A DNA stretch of 64,000 nucleotides from JAWXUK01 sp044432725 (GTDB lineage: Bacteria > Bacillota > Clostridia > Oscillospirales > Oscillospiraceae): positions 124,001 through 188,000 of the forward strand of contig JAWXUL010000002.1 of assembly GCA_044432725.1 (NCBI GenBank), written 5' to 3'. This document shows, one piece after another, positions 43,938 through 51,297 of this stretch. The notes under the pieces were generated by a model. That model saw only the letters and a program-made list of their open reading frames with translations, had not been told where the DNA came from and did no database searches. Made by a program: the position numbers and the translations under genes. Numbering within the stretch: the first letter of the stretch is position 1; each line of letters opens with the position of its first letter.

Positions 43938-45404
43938 TTATTTTTTCTCCTCTTTATTTTCTAATTTTCTCATGGAAAAGGGTGGGTGGTTTCTACGTTT
44001 ATTCACGTTAGGTTCGAAGGCATAGGGGTCATAAACATCATGGTCAATTTCCTCTGGCTTATAGAAAGGGGACTTTGGAGAATAAGCCAAAACCTCGCCC
44101 AAAGTAGCATAGTGGACTTTGTTTTGTTCTCCTGTTTTCATATCTTTTACCAGAATACTTTCTTTGTCTTCCAGTTCTTCTTCCCCGATAATAACAACAT
44201 AGGGGATGCCCAATTTATCTGCGTAAGCAAATTTTTGCTTCATCTTTTTATTTTCTGTATAGATTTGATATCGGATTTCTTCCCTGCAGTGGTCCATGGT
44301 GGAACGGATTCTTTCCATGTATTCTTTCTCGTTACTCATAGGCAGAAAAAGAACATCACAAGGTGCTGAAAGCAAAAGGGGATTGAGATAGCCTTTTTCC
44401 TCCATGATATAAAAGAGACGGGTCAACCCAATGGAGATTCCCACTCCAGGGAGTTTTTTATTGGTATAATATTCCGCTAAGTTATCATAACGTCCTCCGG
44501 AACAGATGGATCCGATTTCGGGATGGTCATTTAAGGTAGTTTCGTAGACGGTACCTGTGTAATAATCCAGACCTCGGGCGATGGACAGATTCACATCCAC
44601 CGTATTCAAAAGCTTTTCTGGTAGTGTGGCATTGAGGTAATCACAAACTTGAGCCAGCTCTTTCACCCCCAGATCAAAGGTGGGATTTTTCCCTTCATAG
44701 GATTTTAACTTTTCCCAGAAGGCTTCCTTTGGCTCTTGACTAAGTTCCATAAAGTCCAAGATTTCTTGTCCAACGGAAACCCCTTCTTCTACTAAGAGTT
44801 CTAGCACTTTTTCTTTGCCAATTTTTTCTAGCTTATCCACCACACGCATGATGTCGCCACTTTTATCTGCTAGCCCTAACATCTCATAAAAGCCTGTTAA
44901 GATTTTACGGTTGTTGATATGGATGGTATAGCCTTCTAAGCCCAGCTTTGCGAAAACTTTTGAAATCAGCAGAACCATCTCTCCGTCGTTTTCTACAGCA
45001 AGGGATTCACTGCCGATGATGTCAATATCTGCTTGATAGAATTCACGGAAGCGCCCCCGTTGGGCACGCTCCCCACGATAGACTTTTCCGATTTGATATC
45101 GACGAAAGGGAAAGGTCAGTTGTCCTTGGTTCATTGCCACGTATTTGGCAAGTGGGACTGTCAGATCAAAGCGAAGAGACAAATCGGTATCTCCTTTTTC
45201 AAAGCGATAGATTTGCTTTTCTGTTTCTCCTCCTCCCTTGGCAAGGAGGACTTCACTGGCTTCGATGATGGGCGTGTCTAGGGGAAAGAAGCCATGGTTT
45301 TCATAAGTGTCACGAATGACAGAGAGCATTTTCTCAAAATAAAGTTGCTGCTGGGGGAGAAGCTCCATAAATCCTGAGAGGGTACGTGGTTTTACTTGAT
45401 TCAT
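43938..45404 (-). CDS. hisS: Histidyl-tRNA synthetase (long variant)
   Basis: A 488-aa class II synthetase. Motif 2 lies in YRGERAQRGRFREFYQADID and motif 3 in GVGISIGLTRLFYI; a HisRS-type Gly-rich SICSGGRYDNL is present. The C-terminal anticodon domain is followed by an extra charged tail of roughly 50 residues (KSPFYKPEEIDHDVYDPYAF to NKEEKK), making it longer than the usual 420-aa form and closer to the long HisS type seen in some other phyla. The start at 45404 follows AAGGAGAGAG. Confidence 0.93.
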   Translation of the reverse strand: MNQVKPRTLSGFMELLPQQQLYFEKMLSVIRDTYENHGFFPLDTPIIEASEVLLAKGGGETEKQIYRFEKGDTDLSLRFDLTVPLAKYVAMNQGQLTFPFRRYQIGKVYRGERAQRGRFREFYQADIDIIGSESLAVENDGEMVLLISKVFAKLGLEGYTIHINNRKILTGFYEMLGLADKSGDIMRVVDKLEKIGKEKVLELLVEEGVSVGQEILDFMELSQEPKEAFWEKLKSYEGKNPTFDLGVKELAQVCDYLNATLPEKLLNTVDVNLSIARGLDYYTGTVYETTLNDHPEIGSICSGGRYDNLAEYYTNKKLPGVGISIGLTRLFYIMEEKGYLNPLLLSAPCDVLFLPMSNEKEYMERIRSTMDHCREEIRYQIYTENKKMKQKFAYADKLGIPYVVIIGEEELEDKESILVKDMKTGEQNKVHYATLGEVLAYSPKSPFYKPEEIDHDVYDPYAFEPNVNKRRNHPPFSMRKLENKEEKK

Positions 45405-45421
45405 TCTTTCTCTCTCCTTAA

Positions 45422-45835
45422 TCAAACGGTGAAGGGGATACGTTTAGGGTCTTCTCGCCAATCCAAATCACCACGGCTCAATCCAAGAATCAGCATTTCA
45501 GCTGTGGCGACATTGGTGGCAAAGGGTACGCAGTGTTTGTCACAAAGATGGATGATAAATTGGATGTCTTTTTCCAAGTCATCTCCTCCATTTGGGTCGT
45601 TGAAGTATAACACCAAGTCAATTTCGTTATAAGCGATTCTGGCGCCGATTTGTTGCACGCCACCGTGGGCTTGGGTTAAGAACAGGTTCACGTCTAAGCC
45701 TGTGGCTTCGCTGATCATGTGTCCTGTACGACTGGTGGCACAGAGTGTATGTTTGCATAACACGCCACAGTATGCCGTGCAAAAATGTACCATCAGTTCT
45801 TTTTTGTTGTCTTGGCTCATAAGTGCAATATTCAT
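45422..45835 (-). CDS. mgsA: Methylglyoxal synthase
   Basis: A 137-aa lyase converting dihydroxyacetone phosphate to methylglyoxal and phosphate, a glycolytic bypass. The N-terminal NIALMSQDNKKE, the GGVQQIGARIA phosphate-binding segment and FFNDPNGGDDLEKDI-like LYFNDPNGGDDLEKD (catalytic Asp) match the family. The ribosome site is AAAGGAGACC. It sits 17 bases upstream of hisS and probably shares its transcript. Confidence 0.94.
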   Translation of the reverse strand: MNIALMSQDNKKELMVHFCTAYCGVLCKHTLCATSRTGHMISEATGLDVNLFLTQAHGGVQQIGARIAYNEIDLVLYFNDPNGGDDLEKDIQFIIHLCDKHCVPFATNVATAEMLILGLSRGDLDWREDPKRIPFTV

Positions 45836-45939
45836 ATTCAGGTCTCCTTTTATTTATTTATCCCCTGTATGGCTCGTTGCTCCACAATCATCCTTCTGTC
45901 TTTTCGGGCATGTGTTCTGTCTCATACATGGGTAGTTTT

Positions 45940-46668
45940 TTATTTAAAATTCATCAGAGGTGTATAATTGCCAAGTAAGCGATTGGCTATGTTTCCATAA
46001 GCTTGGGCAGCGCCTGTTTTGCCCGATAAAATCTTACCTTGGTTTGCGTAAATCATCACGTTACTGTCTTCTGGGACAACTCCCAAAAGTTGCAAGCCTA
46101 CTTTGTCCATGGCATCGTCCAGATTTGCCCCTAGCTTTTTCATGATTTTGGGTTGCACTCGATTCATCACCAGTTGCACTGTTTCCACGTGATAAAGCTC
46201 TTCCACGGCTCTTCTTGCATCACGCATTGCCGAGGCATCTGTGGTCGAAACCACGATGGCAGAAGTGGCAGCAATGGTTGCCATGTGGAACCCTCGCCCT
46301 ACACCTGCTGGTGCATCCAAAAACACAAAGTCAAAGAGGCGACTGGCTGATTCCACCAAGGGTATGATGGATTGCGCCTTTAGGTCATCATCATAATAGA
46401 GGGGGGCTGTCAGCAGATAGAGGTCTGGGTATTCGGGATGCTGAGCAGCTGCGTCAGACAGGAGACATCGTCCAAAAACCACATCAGAGAAGTCCATCAT
46501 CACACGATCGCTCATGCCAAGGGACAGGTCTAAATTTTTCAGTCCCACATCCATATCCACACACAGGACACGTTTTCTTTTTAAAGATAGTTGGGAAGCA
46601 ACGGCTGCTGTAAAAGAGGTTTTTCCTGTGCCTCCTTTTCCAGAGGTAACTGCAATTATTTTTCCCAA
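45940..46668 (-). CDS. MinD-like ATPase
   Basis: A 242-aa deviant-Walker ATPase (GKGGTGKTS, residues 10-18) of the MinD/ParA superfamily, with DMDVGLKNLDLSLGM and FLDAPAGVGRGF blocks. MinD identity is likely but not certain. The C-terminal membrane-targeting helix is weak (the sequence ends NYTPLMNFK), and minC, minE or divIVA are not adjacent. A TTG start at 46668 has an ideal AAGGAGGG seven bases upstream. The ribosome site overlaps the rsmG stop region, so the genes are coupled. Confidence 0.82.
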   Translation of the reverse strand: MGKIIAVTSGKGGTGKTSFTAAVASQLSLKRKRVLCVDMDVGLKNLDLSLGMSDRVMMDFSDVVFGRCLLSDAAAQHPEYPDLYLLTAPLYYDDDLKAQSIIPLVESASRLFDFVFLDAPAGVGRGFHMATIAATSAIVVSTTDASAMRDARRAVEELYHVETVQLVMNRVQPKIMKKLGANLDDAMDKVGLQLLGVVPEDSNVMIYANQGKILSGKTGAAQAYGNIANRLLGNYTPLMNFK

Positions 46669-46680
46669 GGCAAGCCCTCC

Positions 46681-47394
46681 TTAATCAGTGATGGGCGTGT
46701 TTTTAATCTTCGCCCAACGTCGTGGGTAATCTTCTGGGGTAGGGGATACTTTTTCGATGACCACGATTCGGTGGACTACATTCATGTTTGGAATATCGTA
46801 GTCGTATACTTCCATCAATTCTCCTCCCATTGCTCGAATGGTGGGAATCGCCATGGTAATTTCTCCCCCTGTGTCTCTGGATTTCATTGCCAGAAAGGTT
46901 CCACCTTCTTTTAAGAAAGGCAATGCTATCTCTGATAGAATCCGAAGGTCTGCCACAGCTCTGGCTGTGGCAACATCATAGACTTCTCGGTGACGGAGTT
47001 TGTGTGGTAGATCTTCCCCTCTGCCGTGTAGGGTGCTCATGTTTGGGAGGTCCAACTCTTGTGCCATCACAGCAAGCCATTTCAGTCTTTTTTCCAAGGC
47101 ATCCATCAAGGTGACAGAAAGTTGAGGCCGAAGGATTTGGAGTGGCACCCCTGGAAATCCTGCCCCTGTACCGATATCAATGAGGGACTTTGCTTTCTCT
47201 GGTACAAAAGGGAGCAAAGCGGCTGAATCCAGCAAATGAAGCCCCAGCACTTGACTTTCTTCGGTGATTGCTGTCAAGTTCATCACTTGATTTTGTGCCA
47301 ATAAGTTTTTGACGAAATCGTCCAATTTTTCGATGGCGAACTCACATGGGTCAATGCCCATGGCTTCTAAGCCTTTTTTTATTTCTTCTCTCAT
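46681..47394 (-). CDS. rsmG: 16S rRNA (guanine527-N7)-methyltransferase RsmG
   Basis: A 237-aa SAM-dependent methyltransferase. SAM motif I is DIGTGAGFPGVPLQI, preceded by NLTAITEESQVLGLHLLDSAAL; ARAVADL follows. Length is normal. rsmG adjacent to parB/parA/noc is a classical origin-proximal order in Firmicutes; here a small membrane protein gene intervenes, and mnmE and mnmG are absent. The ribosome site before the ATG is weak (GGACGTG). Confidence 0.96.
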   Translation of the reverse strand: MREEIKKGLEAMGIDPCEFAIEKLDDFVKNLLAQNQVMNLTAITEESQVLGLHLLDSAALLPFVPEKAKSLIDIGTGAGFPGVPLQILRPQLSVTLMDALEKRLKWLAVMAQELDLPNMSTLHGRGEDLPHKLRHREVYDVATARAVADLRILSEIALPFLKEGGTFLAMKSRDTGGEITMAIPTIRAMGGELMEVYDYDIPNMNVVHRIVVIEKVSPTPEDYPRRWAKIKNTPITD

Positions 47395-47438
47395 TGTATC
47401 ACGTCCAATTTAGCACGGGTGGTTTTTCTTTTAAATAA

Positions 47439-47891
47439 TTACTCATCACCTTTGATTTCCTTTAATCTTTCTTGCATATCTTCCTCTAAAAATTCTGAAT
47501 TGATAGACTCTAGTAATTCTGTATTTTCTGGATCTTGTTCGAGCATCCACAAGCCCAGTAGGGCTGTATACTTTTCTTCTGACTGGACAAGATTTTCAGC
47601 AAGCACTGCAATGCTTTCTTCTAGTTCTTTTCGCTCTTGTTGATCACTGCTTTGATCTGCTTCCAAATCGTGGACTTGGGTGAGAAGGTCTTGGATTTCT
47701 TCCATGAGTTCTAATTTTTCTTGGTAGAGTTGGTCCATAGATTGCATCGAGGAAACCGAACTGCGAATGCCTTGCAAGGAGTCTGCCACTTCTCTTTGTT
47801 CCATCAGATACGTCATCATCATGAGAAAAAATGCCGCTGCAAACATAATGGAAATATAGTTGGTGACAGCAGTTTTTTTCTTAGACGCCAT
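47439..47891 (-). CDS. Membrane-anchored coiled-coil protein, unknown function
   Basis: A 150-aa protein starting at 47891 with the strong site CAGGAGGAACAGC and overlapping the parB end by 11 bases. A short basic N-terminus and one transmembrane helix (ISIMFAAAFFLMMMTYLM, residues 14-31) are followed by a long Glu/Gln-rich coiled coil (about 35-140). Topology suggests a spacer, tether or septum/segregation accessory protein. No family recognised. Its position between parB and rsmG suggests a chromosome-segregation or division link (inference). Confidence 0.7.
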   Translation of the reverse strand: MASKKKTAVTNYISIMFAAAFFLMMMTYLMEQREVADSLQGIRSSVSSMQSMDQLYQEKLELMEEIQDLLTQVHDLEADQSSDQQERKELEESIAVLAENLVQSEEKYTALLGLWMLEQDPENTELLESINSEFLEEDMQERLKEIKGDE

Positions 47892-48765
47892 GCTGTTCCT
47901 CCTGCAGTGTGGCAAGGACTTCCACAAGTCCTGTTAAGTCTTGGGCGTCGGTGTATTCCAAGACGATTTTCCCTTTCTTGCCACGATGTTGTATCAAGAC
48001 TCTTCTTCCCAATGCTTGGCTTAGATTTTCTTGCGATTCACGTACATAAAGTTGTACATCGTTTGCGTCATCTGGAAAGGACTTTTTTTTCACTGGCTTG
48101 TCCTCTTTCATTTGTCGCATAAGTGCTTCGGTGCGACGGACAGAGAGGTCATTTTTCATCACCATTTCAGCCACTTCTTCCATCACCCGTTGGTTGGGTG
48201 CCACCAAAATCGCACGAGCGTGTCCTGCTGATAATTGGGCACTTTCCAAGTAGGGGAGAAGGGATTCTGGCAAACCTAATAGTCGAAGAGAGTTGGCAAT
48301 GGCCGGGCGAGATTTCCCCATCCGTTGAGACACTTCTTCTTGGGTCAAATGGTATTCTTCCATAAGAAGTTGATAGCCTCTGGCTTCTTCCAGCGGGTTC
48401 AAATCTTCTCGTTGAAGGTTTTCAATCAAGCCAATTTCCATCACTTTGCGGTCATCTGCTTCAATGATTTGGACAGGAATTTCTGTAAGTTCTGCTTCTT
48501 TGGCCGCTCTCCAACGTCGTTCTCCAGCTACAATTTCATAGTAACCAGAGTCAAGGAGGCGAACCGTAAGAGGCTGAATAACACCATGAATCCGAATAGA
48601 CTCAGCCAGTTCTGTAATGCTTTCTGGATCGAAATTCTTCCGAGGTTGATTCAAACCTGGTTGCACTTTCATCAAAGGAACTGTGCTACCACCTGTTGGT
48701 TCTTCCTCTCCCAAATCACCTAAGAGCATATTTAATCCTGCACCTAATCCGTGTTTTTGATTCAT
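47881..48765 (-). CDS. parB: Chromosome-partitioning protein ParB (Spo0J)
   Basis: A 294-aa CTPase clamp that binds parS and loads SMC. The N-terminal ParB/sulfiredoxin domain contains QPRKNFD-like NQPRKNFDPESI, GERRWRAAKEA and ENLQREDLNPLEEA. A helix-turn-helix follows (TQEEVSQRMGKSRPAIANSLRLL), then the C-terminal dimer domain (KKGKIVLEYTD). The ribosome site AGGAGGAAAAT overlaps the parA region. Two perfect parS sites lie 1 kb upstream. Confidence 0.96.
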   Translation of the reverse strand: MNQKHGLGAGLNMLLGDLGEEEPTGGSTVPLMKVQPGLNQPRKNFDPESITELAESIRIHGVIQPLTVRLLDSGYYEIVAGERRWRAAKEAELTEIPVQIIEADDRKVMEIGLIENLQREDLNPLEEARGYQLLMEEYHLTQEEVSQRMGKSRPAIANSLRLLGLPESLLPYLESAQLSAGHARAILVAPNQRVMEEVAEMVMKNDLSVRRTEALMRQMKEDKPVKKKSFPDDANDVQLYVRESQENLSQALGRRVLIQHRGKKGKIVLEYTDAQDLTGLVEVLATLQEEQHGV

Positions 48766-48774
48766 ATTTTCCTC

Positions 48775-49551
48775 CTATCGTCTAACCAGTCTTTGAGACT
48801 GCATTTTCACCACTTCTTTCGCTAAGGTGCCATAGGCTTCTGCGCCACGAGAATGGGGGTCGTAAATTTGAATTGGTTCTCCGTGGCTTGGAGCTTCTGA
48901 TAATCGAACGTTTCGAGGGATGACTGTGGAAAAGACTTTTTGAGGGAAATACCGTTTCACTTCTTCTGCCACTTGAGTAGAAAGATTGGTTCTTCCATCA
49001 TACATTGTCAATAAAACCCCTTCCAGTTCCAATTCTGGATTTAGTTTTTGTTTCACCAAGCGTACTGTGTTCATCAGGTCTGCCAGTCCTTCCAAGGCGT
49101 AATATTCACATTGGACAGGCACGAGGAGACCATGGGCAGCAGTCAGTCCGTTGACTGTCAACAGTTCCAAGGAAGGGGGACAATCAATAAAAATAAAATC
49201 GTAATTTAGCTCTAATTCACGCAAGGCTTCTCGGAGTAAAAACTCACGATTTTTCATTTCATACATTTCCATCCCTGCCCCAGCAAGCACTTGGTTAGAA
49301 GGTAAAACATCTCCAAAACGTGTCGAAATCACCCCTTCATGTGGGGTTTTATCCCCTAAAATCACGTCATAAATGTTAGTCGTCTTAGTTCTTTTTTGCA
49401 ATCCCATGCCTGTTGTTGCGTTGGCTTGTGGGTCAAAATCACAAAGTAGCACCTTCTTTTTTTGCATGGTCAGTGCTGTTGCCAGATTAACTGCAGTGGT
49501 GGTTTTTCCCACGCCACCTTTTTGATTGACTACTGCAATAATTCTTGCCAT
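48775..49551 (-). CDS. parA: Chromosome-partitioning ATPase ParA (Soj)
   Basis: A 258-aa deviant-Walker ATPase that partners ParB and, in spore-formers, regulates DnaA. The Walker A motif KGGVGKTTTAV lies at residues 11-21, with CDFDPQANATTGMGL and FIDCPPSLELLTVN following, and SEAPSHGEPIQIYDP near the C-terminus. The ribosome site is AAAGGAGG. A sigma-A promoter lies about 90 bases upstream. parA-parB and the coiled-coil gene are one operon. Confidence 0.96.
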   Translation of the reverse strand: MARIIAVVNQKGGVGKTTTAVNLATALTMQKKKVLLCDFDPQANATTGMGLQKRTKTTNIYDVILGDKTPHEGVISTRFGDVLPSNQVLAGAGMEMYEMKNREFLLREALRELELNYDFIFIDCPPSLELLTVNGLTAAHGLLVPVQCEYYALEGLADLMNTVRLVKQKLNPELELEGVLLTMYDGRTNLSTQVAEEVKRYFPQKVFSTVIPRNVRLSEAPSHGEPIQIYDPHSRGAEAYGTLAKEVVKMQSQRLVRR

Positions 49552-49642
49552 TGCCTAACCTCCTTTGGTAAAAATCAAACAAGAAACAAAGGGAGGATAA
49601 CGTCGTTTGCGTCATTTCTCGATTTTTCATGTCATTGTTTCT

Positions 49643-49671
49643 ATTATAACAAGAACGTTTCAAGATTACAA
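49643..49671 (-). promoter_or_regulatory. Sigma-A promoter of parA-parB
   Basis: TTGTAA (49671-49666) and TATAAT (49648-49643) on the minus strand, 17-base spacer. Confidence 0.7.
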
Positions 49672-49779
49672 TGGTTTTTGTAAAAATAATTTGCAAATTA
49701 TTTTCAGTGAAAAAATATGGCTCCAAAAACTGTGTTTTGAAGCCATATTTTGAAGTTAATGAGGAATTATTTTTTGGAA

Positions 49780-49795
49780 TGTTTCACGTGAAACA
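49780..49795. promoter_or_regulatory. parS site 1
   Basis: TGTTTCACGTGAAACA, a perfect match to the parS consensus bound by ParB. It is located in the 468-base gap between parA and noc (49552-50019), which holds nothing else apart from the parA promoter and the second parS. Confidence 0.97.
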
Positions 49796-49931
49796 TTGTT
49801 TACTGTAAAACAGATGGATTAGCGAAAGTTTCTGGTAAATAAAATTACCAAATATCAGGTGAACATCATCGGGGTTTGTTTGTCATTCTTTTGTAACTAT
49901 TTCAGTTGGGTGATTTGTGGTTTTTATGAAT

Positions 49932-49947
49932 TGTTTCACGTGAAACA
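49932..49947. promoter_or_regulatory. parS site 2
   Basis: A second perfect TGTTTCACGTGAAACA, extended to a 20-bp palindrome by AT at both ends. It lies 152 bases from the first. Confidence 0.97.
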
Positions 49948-50019
49948 ATTACAAATACTGCAAGCTTTGTTTCTTTTGTTTTCAATGGAAATCGAGAAAC
50001 CTGAATGCTATTTTCATTG

Positions 50020-50871
50020 TTACAAACTAGGACTGGTAGCTCTCTCTAATCTTTCTTTTGAAATTTCTCTACCTTTTAAATTTGGGTTACGTGGGATTTT
50101 TATGGTCAGAAGTATTTCCTCTTCTCCTTCTTCTTTATGGTACTGGGCATTGACACCAGCAGTTTTCATCAAGTCTAATCCTTTGTTAATGGTATTCAGG
50201 AATAAGCGTACATCTTTTATGATCATAATTTGTTTTCCCTTTTTGGGTGGGGGAGGGTCTAAGTATTCTTTGATATAAGCTTCTGTCTGGCTTACATTCA
50301 GTTGCTTTTCACGAATTATTTTCACTACTTTTAATCTTTGTTTTTCATCTGGAAGCTTCAGCAAAGCACGTGCATGACGTTGGGTGCAATTTCCTTCTCT
50401 TAAAGCTTGAACCACTGGTGGGCTAAGGCGAAGAAGTCGCAATAAATTTGCTACAGCAGATTGACTTTTTCCTAATTTTTTTGCTGTTTCATCCTGTGAC
50501 AATCCAAAATCAGCGATAACCTGTGCAATGGCATTTGCCTCTTCAAAGTGGTCTAAATTTTCTCGTTGTATATTTTCCACCAAAGCGAGAAGGGAGGAAG
50601 TTTCTGCGCCCACTTCTTTCAGTAAGCATGGCACTTCACTAAGACCCGCTATTTGTGCTGCACGGAGTCGACGCTCTCCGGCAATTAGTTCCCAACCAGT
50701 AGAAATTTTTCTTACTGTCAAGGGTTGGAGAATACCAAGTTCTTTTATAGATTGAGCTAGGCTGTTGAGTTCTGTTTCTGAGAATATGGTGCGAGGTTGT
50801 TTGGGGTTTGGGAAAATATTTCCGATGGAAATTTGTTGTACTCTATCAAGAGATTTTTTGAATAGTTCCAT
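50020..50871 (-). CDS. noc: ParB paralogue Noc (nucleoid occlusion)
   Basis: A 283-aa ParB-family DNA-binding protein. The N-terminal domain has FPNPKQPRTIFSE, GERRLRAAQIA and ENIQRENLDHFEEA; the helix-turn-helix is SQDETAKKLGKSQSAVANLLRLL. An N-terminal amphipathic stretch (MELFKKSLDRVQQISI) fits the membrane-targeting helix of Noc. It lies divergent-free beside parS, parA and parB; the position between parA and gyrA near parS supports Noc rather than a plasmid ParB. The ribosome site is AAAAGGAG. Confidence 0.9.
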   Translation of the reverse strand: MELFKKSLDRVQQISIGNIFPNPKQPRTIFSETELNSLAQSIKELGILQPLTVRKISTGWELIAGERRLRAAQIAGLSEVPCLLKEVGAETSSLLALVENIQRENLDHFEEANAIAQVIADFGLSQDETAKKLGKSQSAVANLLRLLRLSPPVVQALREGNCTQRHARALLKLPDEKQRLKVVKIIREKQLNVSQTEAYIKEYLDPPPPKKGKQIMIIKDVRLFLNTINKGLDLMKTAGVNAQYHKEEGEEEILLTIKIPRNPNLKGREISKERLERATSPSL

Positions 50872-51030
50872 ATCATTACTCCTTTTGTGGATTCTTTACC
50901 TCTTTATTATAACCTGAAAGGAGTGAAAATTTTGTCGAAGGAGGAAAAGATTTCCTTGGAAAACGTTGATTTTTCCCACTTATATTTCTCTATAGTTTTA
51001 CACTTTTCCCCAAAGTTTTACACTTCCCAC

Positions 51031-51205
51031 TGTGGAGATGTGGAAAAAACTGTGGATTAGTGGATAACTTTTTCTTATTATGTGGAAATGTTTTGTGGAG
51101 ATGTGGAAAGATTCTGTGGATAAGTGGAAAACCCTGATTTACCCTCCCATTTATCCACTTTTCTGTCTCATGTCCTCTGTGGAATGTGGAAAAATGTGTG
51201 GAAAT
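51031..51205. other. Dense DnaA-box cluster (candidate replication origin element)
   Basis: In the 426-base gap between noc and gyrA about a dozen 9-mers fit TGTGGATAA with zero to two changes. They start at 51031, 51039, 51051, 51059, 51081, 51094, 51102, 51115 (perfect), 51123, 51151 (reverse strand), 51178, 51185 and 51197. Most are in the same orientation and directly abutting. A TGTCGAA Spo0A-type core lies at 50933-50939. dnaA itself is not in the window. Confidence 0.65.
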
Positions 51206-51253
51206 GTAGATAAAGTAAAAAAGGGTATTTCCTTCCTGATGTTCCTTGGTCAG

Positions 51254-51284
51254 AAAAAACCCATCGTTTTCACGATGGGTTTTT
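51254..51284 (-). terminator. Terminator of gyrA
   Basis: CCCATCG (51260-51266) and CGATGGG (51273-51279) form a stem; the A-run 51254-51259 gives a T-run on the minus strand. Confidence 0.9.
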
Positions 51285-51297
51285 GGTTTCATTCAAG

